A stretch of 64,000 nt of DNA from Deltaproteobacteria bacterium (lineage in GTDB: Bacteria; Desulfobacterota; Desulfuromonadia; Geobacterales; Pseudopelobacteraceae): NCBI GenBank assembly GCA_019162745.1, contig JAFLLC010000029.1:62001-126000 (forward strand), read 5' to 3'. Positions 1-8,868 of the stretch are shown in pieces. The first letter of the stretch is position 1. Every line of letters starts with the position of its first letter. A program made the position numbers and the translations under genes. A model generated the notes under the pieces. That model was not told the DNA's origin and did no database searches. It saw nothing but the letters and a program-made list of their open reading frames with translations.

Positions 1-1078
1 CGCTTTCGATCGCCTCCACCCGCCGGTTTTCGTGCGCCGTCATCAGACTCAGCGCCAACCCCTGCTCTCCGGCGCGCCCTGTACGGCCGATGCGGTGGGT
101 ATGAATCTCCGGGTTGCGCGGCAGCTCATAGTTTATAACCGCCGTGAGCTCCTTGATGTCGAGACCGCGCGCGGCGACATCTGTGGCCACCAGCACCGAC
201 GTACTCTTGTTGGCAAAGCGCACCAGCACCTGATCGCGCTCCCGCTGTTCCAGGTCGCCATGGATAGCCAGCGCCGCGAAGCCGACCTTGGCCAGAGCGG
301 CGGCCACCTCCTGACACTCCACTTTGGTATTGCAGAAGACCAGGGTCGATTCGGGGCGATAATGCCTGAGAAGCCGCACTACCACTGTTGTCCGTTCATC
401 CGGAGCCACCTCGTAGAGAACCTGCTCGATCGCGTTTTCGTCATGGGTTTCATCGACACTGACCTCGACCGGTTCGTGCTGGAGGTTCGCGCTTAACTCA
501 GTAATCGCCGCAGGGTAGGTGGCGGAGAAGAGCAGCGTCTGTTTTTTTGGCGGGGTGGCGGCGATAATCGCGCCGATCTCTTCCTGGAAACCCATGTCGA
601 GCATGCGGTCGGCCTCATCGAGGACGAGCGTCTGCAGGGATTCGAGATGGAGAGTCCCGCGGCGCAGGTGGTCGAGGAGGCGGCCGGGGGTGCCGACCAC
701 CACATGGGCGCCATGTTCCAGCGAGCCGAGCTGCGGAGCAAAAGGGACGCCGCCGCAGAGGGTCAGGATCTTGATGTTGTCGGTAAAGCGGGCCAGGCGG
801 CGTAGCTCTTTGCCGACCTGATCGGCCAGTTCGCGGGTCGGGCAGAGTACCAGCGCCTGCACGTTCGAGGAGGTTACCTCCAGGTTCGTCAGCAGGCCGA
901 TACCGAAGGCGGCGGTCTTGCCGCTGCCGGTCTTTGCCTTGGCGATCACGTCCTTGCCGGCGAGAATCAGCGGTAGAGCGTGGGCCTGAATGGGTGTCAT
1001 CTCAGTATAACCGAGTGAAACCAGGTTTTTGAGCATGGTTGGTTTAAGGTGGAGCGCGGAAAATGCTTTTATGGTCAT
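1..1078 (-). CDS. dbpA: ATP-dependent DEAD-box RNA helicase, DbpA-like (partial, 3' end beyond window edge)
   Basis: Manual minus-strand translation from ATG at 1078: MTIKAFSALHLKPTMLKNLVSLGYTEMTPIQAHALPLILAGKDVIAKAKTGSGKTAAFGIGLL...LDEADRMLDMGF...RIGRTGRAG; helicase motifs Q, I, II, VI present. Missing from the ORF track because it runs off the edge. Confidence 0.93.
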   Translation of the reverse strand, partial: MTIKAFSALHLKPTMLKNLVSLGYTEMTPIQAHALPLILAGKDVIAKAKTGSGKTAAFGIGLLTNLEVTSSNVQALVLCPTRELADQVGKELRRLARFTDNIKILTLCGGVPFAPQLGSLEHGAHVVVGTPGRLLDHLRRGTLHLESLQTLVLDEADRMLDMGFQEEIGAIIAATPPKKQTLLFSATYPAAITELSANLQHEPVEVSVDETHDENAIEQVLYEVAPDERTTVVVRLLRHYRPESTLVFCNTKVECQEVAAALAKVGFAALAIHGDLEQRERDQVLVRFANKSTSVLVATDVAARGLDIKELTAVINYELPRNPEIHTHRIGRTGRAGEQGLALSLMTAHENRRVEAIES

Positions 1079-1238
1079 GGGGGCTCTCTTTTTGGCTGAT
1101 TCATTTATTTATTGGTTCAACGGTGCGGGAGAGGCAGTATGTCGTTATTTGAAAGGCCGGTCCAGTAAAATTGCTTGTATCGGCTTGTAAACCTGATTTA
1201 TGAAGGCTACAAAGAGAATATACGAATCAAAGGCTTTA

Positions 1239-1367
1239 ACGCAAAGACGCTAGGCCGCGAAGACGCCAGGAGCGGCGAAAAGCTTTAAAGGGGTAAACCA
1301 AAAAAATGATTCTGGCCTTGCCTTTGATTCTCCCTTGCGTCTTCGCGCCTTGGCGCCTTGGCGTCCT
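1239..1367. repeat. Two inverted copies of a GC-rich 'acgcaaagacgc..ggccgcgaagacgcc' intergenic repeat
   Basis: 1239-1270 acgcaaagacgctaggccgcgaagacgccagg and reverse-orientation copy at about 1333-1367 ccttgcgtcttcgcgccttggcgccttggcgtcctt. Confidence 0.6.
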
Positions 1368-1573
1368 TGTTTGATGCGTTGAAGAATCTGACACCATTGC
1401 ATACTGGCGCCGATTGAACAGATAAATCTGCTTGAGGTTTTGTCTGCGGAGGGGAGTAGCCGTTTATTATGTAGTAACTTTTAAAACGGCTGACCATGTT
1501 GCACCCATAGTTTTTTCCTCGACATCGGTGCAGATGGTATGGCAAAGTCCGAAAAAGAATAAAACCTTCAGGG

Positions 1574-2038
1574 GTGATTAATATGGAAAAACAACATTTT
1601 GAGATTTTGCTGGAAAATATGGAACTCAATATTAAAATGATGCATGAAGGCTTTGCAGGCCTGAGTGATACGATTAAAGCCGAATCTGCTGAACGTAAAG
1701 CGGAAAACAAACTTTTGGATGAAAAAATTTCAGCATTGAGCAATCGGATTGGTTCCGTTGAAACTAATCTGAATGCCAAAATTGATTCTGTTGAAACTAA
1801 TCTGAACCTTAGGATTGATTCTGTTGAAGCCAATCTGGGAGCCAGAATTGATTCTGTTGAAGCCAATCTGGGAGCCAGGATTGATTCTGTTGAAGCCAAT
1901 CTGGGAGCCAGGATTGATTCTGTTGAAGCCAATCTGGGAGCCAGGATTGACGCCGTGCATTCCGATTTAATTGACCATCGCAATAATTCTGAAATGCACA
2001 GAGCTCCACGCAGAAGTAGTATTAAAAAAGTAGCATAA
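1574..2038 (+). CDS. Coiled-coil protein with 11-residue tandem repeats
   Basis: 154-aa ORF; repeated RIDSVEANLGA units, heptad/hendecad-like hydrophobic pattern. The start may be the second Met (MEKQ). Confidence 0.7.
   Translation: MINMEKQHFEILLENMELNIKMMHEGFAGLSDTIKAESAERKAENKLLDEKISALSNRIGSVETNLNAKIDSVETNLNLRIDSVEANLGARIDSVEANLGARIDSVEANLGARIDSVEANLGARIDAVHSDLIDHRNNSEMHRAPRRSSIKKVA
1748..1945 (+). repeat. 33-bp tandem direct repeat, 6 units
   Basis: Units start at 1748, 1781, 1814, 1847, 1880, 1913; units 4-6 (attgattctgttgaagccaatctgggagccagg) are identical and unit 3 differs by 1 nt. Confidence 0.95.
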
Positions 2039-2155
2039 ACTTGACTGACAATATTTGTCACTACCTCATGCCGGAAATGGGTTGAAATGAGACAGACAGT
2101 GTGGGGGCGGGTTTTGTTTTTGTATAATTACGATTAGTTGCAAAAATAGTTGCTC

Positions 2156-2172
2156 TTGGTCTTGATATTGCG
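2156..2172 (+). promoter_or_regulatory. Candidate sigma-54 (-24/-12) promoter of pilA
   Basis: TTGGTCTTGATATTGCG: GG (2158-2159)-N10-GC (2170-2171), 67 nt upstream of the pilA ATG. Confidence 0.6.
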
Positions 2173-2238
2173 TATTAGTATGGTAACTTCGCAACCAAGC
2201 TCTGATTCTAGAGCACAAACCATGAAAGGAGATACATT

Positions 2239-2463
2239 ATGTTCAACAAGCTTCGTAGCAAAAAAGGTTTCACCCTGATCGAGCTGCTGATCGTTGTCGC
2301 GATCATCGGTATTCTGGCAGCTATCGCCATCCCGCAGTTTTCGGCCTATCGTGCCAAGGCCTATAACTCGTCGGCCAACTCTGACTTGAAAAATATGAAG
2401 ACAGGTATGGAGGCCTTTATGGCAGACAATCAAGTGTATCCTACTAGCGTACTTTACCAATAA
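2239..2463 (+). CDS. pilA: Type IV pilin, short Geobacter-type PilA-N
   Basis: KKG/FTLIELLIVVAIIGILAAIAIPQFSAYRAKAYNS prepilin cleavage motif and very short 64-residue mature protein; closely resembles the G. sulfurreducens e-pilin. Confidence 0.95.
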   Translation: MFNKLRSKKGFTLIELLIVVAIIGILAAIAIPQFSAYRAKAYNSSANSDLKNMKTGMEAFMADNQVYPTSVLYQ

Positions 2464-2488
2464 CTATTAAATTAAAAGGAGATGTATT

Positions 2489-2878
2489 ATGTTGAAAATA
2501 TTATCAATTATTACTACGATGGTTCTGTTTATGTCATCAGCGGCCTTTGCTGCCGATAACATCAAAATGGTTTCGCCTTTGACTGCAGCTACAACAGGCA
2601 AGTCGGTATTTGCCACTGCAACCGCCACTGCTCCTACTGGTACTGCTCAAGAATTAATTGGCAAAACATCTACAGGTGTTGGAGTTGGTCTTTTGACTTC
2701 TTCCTTGGGGTATTGTCTTGTAACCCAGCATATTAACGGTACAAAGGCTTTTGGTTCAGCACATGACAGTACTTCCATATTTGCAATAAATGTAACAACC
2801 GTTGGTACACCTGCATTAGATGTCCCTGGTGCTATTGGTGTTGTCCCAGTTAGTGGTGCTGGTTGGACCTCAATGTAA
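2489..2878 (+). CDS. PilA-C / short pilin chaperone-like protein
   Basis: 129-aa secreted protein (signal peptide MLKILSIITTMVLFMSSAAFAA) directly downstream of pilA, the position of the PilA-C/Spc gene in Geobacter. Confidence 0.75.
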   Translation: MLKILSIITTMVLFMSSAAFAADNIKMVSPLTAATTGKSVFATATATAPTGTAQELIGKTSTGVGVGLLTSSLGYCLVTQHINGTKAFGSAHDSTSIFAINVTTVGTPALDVPGAIGVVPVSGAGWTSM

Positions 2879-2898
2879 TTTTTCTACAACAGATCAGT

Positions 2899-2933
2899 AA
2901 AAAAGCGGGATGTTTCGACATCCCGCTTTTTTT
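2899..2933 (+). terminator. Rho-independent terminator after the pilin genes
   Basis: AAAAAAGCGGGATGtttcgaCATCCCGCTTTTTTT perfect stem with T-tract. Confidence 0.93.
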
Positions 2934-2964
2934 GATTCTAGCAAGAGGTATATTTGGAGTAAAA

Positions 2965-3792
2965 ATGTTTTTTTTGATTAAATGTATGAAAAAAATCAAG
3001 CCTTATTTACCATTAGACGTTATTAGAGCTTTGAATTATATTTATTACAGAGGTTATATAAAATTAATATGTAATTTTCAGGACTATTATGAGCGTAAAT
3101 ATTGTAAAAAATATGGTTATCCAAAGGCATCTTTGCGTTACCGTGTCAATGGTACGCCTGAAATAGAAACTTTTTTGTCCGAAGGGGATCGTTGTAGTGG
3201 TGATCTAGAAAAGGCTCTAAGTAGAAATAACAGGCATATGGCCTCATTCCGAAATATTCTTGATTTTGGATGTGGTTGTGGAAGAACGATTCGTAATTTT
3301 GAAAAATATGCTGCTGTATCTTCATTCAACGGTACCGATATTGATTCTGCTGCCATTGATTATTGTCGGCGGCGTTTTAAAAATATGCAGTTTTCGGTTA
3401 ATCAACCGTTACCCCCTTTAGAATATCCATCAAATAAATTCGATTTAGTATATTCAATATCAGTATTTACTCATATTAACGAAGAATACCAATACCTGTG
3501 GTTAGCTGAACTTGCACGTATCGTTAAACCGGGTGGACTGGTTCTTCTTTCGGTTCATGGGAGCAGTAGTTGGAAAACGTTGCCTTCGGAGTATGTTGCC
3601 AAGATCCGCACAAATGGTTTTTTGTATATTTCGGAAAATATCTGGAAAGGTATTTTCCCCGACTGGTACCAGACCGCATTTCATAGCGAAGAGTATATTC
3701 GGGCTCAGTTTCCGCGGTTTTTTACCGTTAAAGAATACATACCACAGGGAATCAGTTCTTTTCACGATTTAGTTGTTCTTAAAAAACAATGA
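2965..3792 (+). CDS. Class I SAM-dependent methyltransferase
   Basis: Motif ILDFGCGCGRTIRNF and LARIVKPGGLVLLSVHG; ORF track start 2863, more likely start at 2965 (MFFLIKCMKK). Confidence 0.8.
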   Translation: MFFLIKCMKKIKPYLPLDVIRALNYIYYRGYIKLICNFQDYYERKYCKKYGYPKASLRYRVNGTPEIETFLSEGDRCSGDLEKALSRNNRHMASFRNILDFGCGCGRTIRNFEKYAAVSSFNGTDIDSAAIDYCRRRFKNMQFSVNQPLPPLEYPSNKFDLVYSISVFTHINEEYQYLWLAELARIVKPGGLVLLSVHGSSSWKTLPSEYVAKIRTNGFLYISENIWKGIFPDWYQTAFHSEEYIRAQFPRFFTVKEYIPQGISSFHDLVVLKKQ

Positions 3793-3920
3793 ATTGGTAT
3801 GCATAATCATGCGTAACTGCGAAGTGTTATAAATGATTCGACTCTTCGCCGGCTGGTTTGATATTCGCTCTGTAAATTGTCGAAAATAGAATCGTATTAA
3901 CAACAGGAGGTCGTTAAAAC

Positions 3921-4712
3921 ATGACGGCAATTATACGTATCACCCTGAAAGGGATCTTCCGTGACCGGGTTTTCCAGGGCATTATGGTGACTGGGTGTGC
4001 ATTCCTGTTGATCCCGGTTGTGGCGTCGCTTTCCATGCGCCAGGTGACGGAACTTTCTCTGACACTGTCCCTTTCGCTGATTTCATTCATTCTGCTGCTG
4101 CTGGCGGTGTTTCTGGGCGGCACATCGCTCTGGAAAGATATAGAACGGCGCTATACGTTCAGCGTTCTGGGTCTGCCGATTTCTCGGCAGAGCTACATGA
4201 TCGGACGCTTTGGCGGAGTAGCACTGTTTTTACTGCTGGCTGCCGCTGTTCTCGGGGTGGCCGCTTTTGCCGTGGTTCTGTATTCTGCTACCATTTATCC
4301 GCCAGACAAGCCGATTGTCTGGTCTAATATAGCACTCTGCATTCTGTTTGACGCACTCAAATATATCCTGCTGATTACGGTCGCCTTCCTCTTCTCAACC
4401 GTCAGCACATCATTCTTTCTGCCGGTCTTTGGTGCTATAGCCACCTTTCTGGCTGGCGGCGTTACCCAGCAGGTGTATGAATTTGTTAATTCTCCGGCAT
4501 CTAAAACTCTTTCCCCATTCGTCAAGCAACTTGCCAAAGGTCTCTACTACATTCTTCCCAACTTTGGAGCCTTTGATCTTAAGGTGAATGCGATCTACGG
4601 TTTGCCGCTCCCAGCAAACGGCCTTTTCCTGACCGTCGCCTATTTTGCTGTGTATATCGGTCTGCTGTTATCCGCTGCGGCAGCTATCTTTGCCCGGCGG
4701 GAAATGAGGTAG
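3921..4712 (+). CDS. ABC-2 type transporter permease
   Basis: 263 aa, ~6 hydrophobic segments, 'GIFRDRVFQGIMVTG..LWKDIERRYTFSVLGLPISRQSYMIGRF' typical of ABC-2 permeases. Confidence 0.8.
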   Translation: MTAIIRITLKGIFRDRVFQGIMVTGCAFLLIPVVASLSMRQVTELSLTLSLSLISFILLLLAVFLGGTSLWKDIERRYTFSVLGLPISRQSYMIGRFGGVALFLLLAAAVLGVAAFAVVLYSATIYPPDKPIVWSNIALCILFDALKYILLITVAFLFSTVSTSFFLPVFGAIATFLAGGVTQQVYEFVNSPASKTLSPFVKQLAKGLYYILPNFGAFDLKVNAIYGLPLPANGLFLTVAYFAVYIGLLLSAAAAIFARREMR

Positions 4713-4715
4713 GTC

Positions 4716-5567
4716 ATGATGCGGACAGCCTCAAGCGGAGTTATATGCCTGGTTTTGTATGTGGCGTTGATTATTCCCTTCACCACCTATCTCAAGAACA
4801 AGCCGTTCGTGGAAAAACTCGGCTATGTGCCGTCAGTCACAGCTCTCAAGGCCGTTGCCGCCGATCATAAGGAGCTGGTAGCAGCAACGCTGGTGCTGAA
4901 GGTGCTGATGTACTTCGGTGGACTTGTTGAAAAGGCGCAAAATCAGGTGGTCGTTCCTCCGGACTATATATCCATGTCCCGGTTTCTGCATGGCGCGGTG
5001 AAGCTTGATCCGTACAATATGGATGCCTACTATTTTGCCCAGGGTTTTCTGACCTGGGATGTCAAACAGTTTAAGCTGGCCAACGATCTTCTGGATTACG
5101 GCATGAAGTACCGCACCTGGGATTGGTATCTTCCTTTTTTTGCCGGGTTTAACAGTGCCTATTTTATGAAAGATTATGCTGCGGCAGCGAGGTATTATCA
5201 GCATGCCGGTGATCTTTCCGGTTCTGATCTCAGCAAGCTTCTGGCTGGGCGCTATATGCAGGAATCAGGGCAGACTGAGCTGGCGATTGTTTATTTATCC
5301 GCCATGGCAAAAGGAGAGAGAAATCCTGCGCTCAAAAAGATTTATTACCTGAGGCTGACAGCGTTTAGAGAAACCAGGCGTATTGAATTGGCTCGTGATC
5401 ACTATCGGGAAACACGGGGAACCATGCCGAAAACGGTCGAACAACTTGTTAGCGAAGGATTCCTTTTCCCACCTCCCAAAGATCCCTATGGCGGGCAGTT
5501 TTATCTGGAGGCGGATGGGAAAGTTGCAACCACGAGTAAGTACGCTTTTGCCGGGGTGAAGAAGTGA
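4716..5567 (+). CDS. Membrane-anchored TPR-like protein
   Basis: N-terminal TM segment, repeated helical TPR-like units (AAARYYQHAGDLSG..., ELAIVYLSAMAKGE...); sits 3 nt after the permease. Confidence 0.6.
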   Translation: MMRTASSGVICLVLYVALIIPFTTYLKNKPFVEKLGYVPSVTALKAVAADHKELVAATLVLKVLMYFGGLVEKAQNQVVVPPDYISMSRFLHGAVKLDPYNMDAYYFAQGFLTWDVKQFKLANDLLDYGMKYRTWDWYLPFFAGFNSAYFMKDYAAAARYYQHAGDLSGSDLSKLLAGRYMQESGQTELAIVYLSAMAKGERNPALKKIYYLRLTAFRETRRIELARDHYRETRGTMPKTVEQLVSEGFLFPPPKDPYGGQFYLEADGKVATTSKYAFAGVKK

Positions 5568-5647
5568 TTGGTTGTTTTGTGGTATGATTTCTTATCTCGC
5601 TTGCGTTTGTATGAAAAACGCAGTAGTGTCGATTTTGGAGGTGTGAT

Positions 5648-5896
5648 ATGCCATCATTGCAAGTAAGAGAATTACCTGAGAATATATATCTTCAGCTCTG
5701 TCGTGAGGCTGAGATACAGCATAGATCTATAGCACAACAGGCGGTTGCGATTCTTGCCCGTGGGCTTAAACTGGAGCTTGATCCCAAGTCACGCCGGGTA
5801 GCCCTGTTGGCGCAGATCAATGCAAATCCCATTAAACTGAATGTAATACCACCTGTTGACCCGGCGCAACTCATCCGGGAAGATCGTGAACGATGA
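5648..5896 (+). CDS. FitA/RHH-type antitoxin
   Basis: MPSLQVRELPENIYLQLCREAEIQHRSIAQQAVAILARGL; overlaps the following PIN gene by 4 nt. Confidence 0.8.
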   Translation: MPSLQVRELPENIYLQLCREAEIQHRSIAQQAVAILARGLKLELDPKSRRVALLAQINANPIKLNVIPPVDPAQLIREDRER

Positions 5897-6291
5897 TTAC
5901 TATTCTCGATGCCAGTGCCGCAGTTGCTATTGCGATGAATCTTGCCGAGTCGGCAAAATTTCTACCGAATATCGACATATCCGATATGGTAATTGCTCCG
6001 GATCTCTTCGTGGCTGAGGTTTCAAACGCGATATGGAAGTACGTCCGTGCCGGGATCCTTGATTCAGATCAAGGTAGTAATGTGCTTGAGCGCGCGGTAA
6101 GCCTTGTTGATACATTTGAACCAGGGCAGGGGCTGTACAAGGAAGCGTTTGCCTTGTCAGTTGACCATATGCACCCAGTGTATGATGCTCTTTATCTGGT
6201 TTTAGCCCGCAGACACAACGGTGTCTTAGCAACACTTGATAAACGTTTGGCAGAGTTGGCATCGAAACTACATATCAGATTGGTACAATAA
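5893..6291 (+). CDS. PIN-domain toxin (VapC family)
   Basis: ITILDASAAVAIAM...PDLFVAEVSNAIWKY...HPVYDALYLVLARRHNGVLATLDKRL with PIN acidic residues. Confidence 0.85.
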   Translation: MITILDASAAVAIAMNLAESAKFLPNIDISDMVIAPDLFVAEVSNAIWKYVRAGILDSDQGSNVLERAVSLVDTFEPGQGLYKEAFALSVDHMHPVYDALYLVLARRHNGVLATLDKRLAELASKLHIRLVQ

Positions 6292-6311
6292 TATGACTGG
6301 AGTTGTGCTGT

Positions 6312-7178
6312 ATGAACGCCATTGAGATAACAGGACTATGCAAGCGGTTTACCGGCAAGCGCATGACAAAGGTCGATGCTCTGAAGGGGCTTGACCTCAC
6401 TATTGAAGCGGGTGAAGTATTCGGCTTTCTGGGACCGAACGGCGCCGGCAAGAGTACCACTATCAAGCTGGTGATGGGCCTGTTACGACCGACCTCCGGG
6501 ACCGCACAGATCATGGGGATGGATGCTGGTCAGGCAGAATCCCGCCGTCATGTCGGCTATCTCCCGGAAAACCCGGCTTTCTATGATTATCTGAGCGCCG
6601 AGGAATATATTGTTTTTGTCGGCTCGCAATTCAAGATGGAAAAGTCACTGCTAGCGCAGCGTTCAGAAGAGGTTCTCCAAAGGCTGGATCTGTGGGAGGC
6701 GCGTAAACGTCCGATGCGTGGCTACAGCAAAGGAATGGTGCAGCGGGTTGGGTTGGCGCAGGCGCTTGTTCATGATCCGGAGGTGTATATCCTGGACGAA
6801 CCGATGAGCGGTCTGGACCCTATTGGACGTGCCCTGGTGAAGGATATCATTCTCGACCTGAAGAAGCGGGGCAAGTGCGTCTTTTTCAGTACCCATATTA
6901 CCGATGATGTAGAAAAAGTTTGTGATCGGGTAGGAGTGATTAACAAGGGGGAATTGCTTGTTGTTGACCGCGTTGAAAACATTCTCCAGCGTGGTGTTGA
7001 AGGGTATACCGTGCTAGTGATAAATCCGGACAAAACAAAAGAAGAACAATTTGTGAAAAAAACTGACTTGCAGGAATTTATTCAGCAGTCAGTTATGAAT
7101 CAGCAGTCCATTGAAAAAATTGAGCCGCGCCGTAAAGATATGGAGGCGTTCTTTCTTGAGATCGTGGCCCAGCAATAA
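6312..7178 (+). CDS. ABC transporter ATP-binding protein
   Basis: Walker A GPNGAGKST, signature YSKGMVQRVGLAQALVHDPEVYILDEPMSGLDPIGR. Confidence 0.93.
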   Translation: MNAIEITGLCKRFTGKRMTKVDALKGLDLTIEAGEVFGFLGPNGAGKSTTIKLVMGLLRPTSGTAQIMGMDAGQAESRRHVGYLPENPAFYDYLSAEEYIVFVGSQFKMEKSLLAQRSEEVLQRLDLWEARKRPMRGYSKGMVQRVGLAQALVHDPEVYILDEPMSGLDPIGRALVKDIILDLKKRGKCVFFSTHITDDVEKVCDRVGVINKGELLVVDRVENILQRGVEGYTVLVINPDKTKEEQFVKKTDLQEFIQQSVMNQQSIEKIEPRRKDMEAFFLEIVAQQ

Positions 7179-8868
7179 TCCCCTGTATCACCCGCTGTTA
7201 GCCCCGGTACTGTTGATTGCCGTGATCCTGGCTGTTTACTACCCGGCCATGCTTAGCGGTATCCATCCCGTCGATGATCCCGGTATCATATCCCGCTATT
7301 CTACATCTCTTCCCTTGTCTCAGATTGTACTTCCCGGCAATAGTTATTATTATCGTCCGATCATAGAACTTTCTTTCTGGCTTGATAACCGTTTGTGGGG
7401 GATGGAAGCATCCGCAATGCACCTGGAAAATATCCTGCTGCATATCGCAAATACTCTGCTGATATTTTATTTGGCACGCAGGATTTCCAGTGTGGATGGC
7501 AGCCCGTTGATTCCGCTGCTGGCTGCACTGTTATTTGCTCTGCATCCGATAAATGTGGAAGCGGTAGCCTGGATTGCCGGGCGTACCGATCTACTGCTTG
7601 CCGTCTTTGTGCTTGCATCACTGATTTACTGGCTGCGCTGGCTTGCAACACCACGCTTGAAGGATATTACCGTTGCTCTGCTGCTGTTTGGCGCCGCCCT
7701 GCTAACAAAAGAAACGGCGCTTGCGTTTGGTGCTGTTATCGTTCTGTTTGTGATGTTCTGGCCTGGGACAGCTACGCTTCGTCAACGGATATCGGCTGCA
7801 GGCATAATGGTGCTGCCTGTTGCGCTGCTGGTCGTTATTACTCTTGTTTTTAAAAATGAGACCAGTGGGTTAGACAGGTTTCTGGCAGGTGCCAATCTCC
7901 ATATAGTGCAGGGTATCAGGGACGGAATGGTGGCCTTTGGTTTTTATGTAAAAAAACTGTTTGAGCCCTATCCCCTTAATTTTGCAATTTATCAGGTACA
8001 ACCTGCTTATGCCCTCGTCAGTCTGGCTCTTTTTCCGCTTTTATGGCTGCTGGTGCGGCGTCATCGCCTGGCAAGTATCTTTTTTATTTCGTCTCTGCTC
8101 TTTATTCTGCCGGCTGTTTTGGTTGCAGTTGCGCAGATTGCCTGGACCCCGCTAGCTGAACGATATCTCTACGTTCCATCTGCCTTTTTTATGGTTGGTC
8201 TATCAATTAGCGCTTCGAGTTTTTGCTGTAAACAAAAAAAAATACTGTACTCAACGGCACTCTGTCTTGCCGGGGTTTTTGCAGTAATAAGTTTCCAGAG
8301 AACCATGCTGTGGAATGATAAACTGGCCTTTTTTCAGGATGCAGTTGCCAAATCACCGGAGTTTGGTTCTGTATACCATTCATTAGGTGGTCAGTTGCTG
8401 CAAGCAGGGCAGGTTGGGCGTGCTGCGGAAGCGTTTGCAGCTGCTGATCGACTGAATAAGCGTGACTCAATGCGTACTCATATTAAAGCAGCCATTATGG
8501 GAACAAAAATAGCGAAAGGTGAGATGCTTGAGGCAAGAGGTTATTTCTTTAAGGTTTTTACTGAAAAGCAGGATGCTTCGGCGGATTTTCTTGAATTGCT
8601 GTATAAAGCTGACGGCGCTAGAATAGTAAACCTTACCGGTCAAGATAAAGCCCTTTTGGCGGAAGATCTGCTGGAAACACTTGGATTACTTTATCTGAAG
8701 AAACCGGACCCATTCTGGCTCTACCGAAGCGGACAGTTTGCGATGAATACCGGGGATAAAAATAGGGCTGCTGATTTCTTCCATAGAGCGCATAACGCTG
8801 CCCCGATGGATGCACATTATAAAGCTTCCGCCAAAACATATTATCTGAGGCTGGAATCCGGAAAATGA
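7111..8868 (+). CDS. Multi-TM glycosyltransferase-like protein with C-terminal TPRs (GT39/TMTC-like architecture)
   Basis: ~9-10 TM segments, YYRPIIELSFWLDNRLWGMEASAMHLENILLHIANTLLIFYLARRI and ALHPINVEAVAWIAGRTDLL, then TPR-like units; N-terminus overlaps the ABC gene and the true start is uncertain. Confidence 0.75.
   Translation: MKKLSRAVKIWRRSFLRSWPSNNPLYHPLLAPVLLIAVILAVYYPAMLSGIHPVDDPGIISRYSTSLPLSQIVLPGNSYYYRPIIELSFWLDNRLWGMEASAMHLENILLHIANTLLIFYLARRISSVDGSPLIPLLAALLFALHPINVEAVAWIAGRTDLLLAVFVLASLIYWLRWLATPRLKDITVALLLFGAALLTKETALAFGAVIVLFVMFWPGTATLRQRISAAGIMVLPVALLVVITLVFKNETSGLDRFLAGANLHIVQGIRDGMVAFGFYVKKLFEPYPLNFAIYQVQPAYALVSLALFPLLWLLVRRHRLASIFFISSLLFILPAVLVAVAQIAWTPLAERYLYVPSAFFMVGLSISASSFCCKQKKILYSTALCLAGVFAVISFQRTMLWNDKLAFFQDAVAKSPEFGSVYHSLGGQLLQAGQVGRAAEAFAAADRLNKRDSMRTHIKAAIMGTKIAKGEMLEARGYFFKVFTEKQDASADFLELLYKADGARIVNLTGQDKALLAEDLLETLGLLYLKKPDPFWLYRSGQFAMNTGDKNRAADFFHRAHNAAPMDAHYKASAKTYYLRLESGK

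Noticed and set aside
1748-1945. Possible CRISPR-like direct repeats
   Set aside because: Repeats are contiguous with no spacers and are in-frame coding.
1285-2061. Minus-strand ORFs (258, 76, 66 aa) opposite the coiled-coil gene
   Set aside because: Shadow ORFs created by the 33-bp repeat being open in several frames; no RBS or family resemblance.
7361-8155. ORFs 7361-7654(-), 7395-7853(+), 7961-8155(+) inside the TM glycosyltransferase gene
   Set aside because: Off-frame overlaps of a well-supported long gene.
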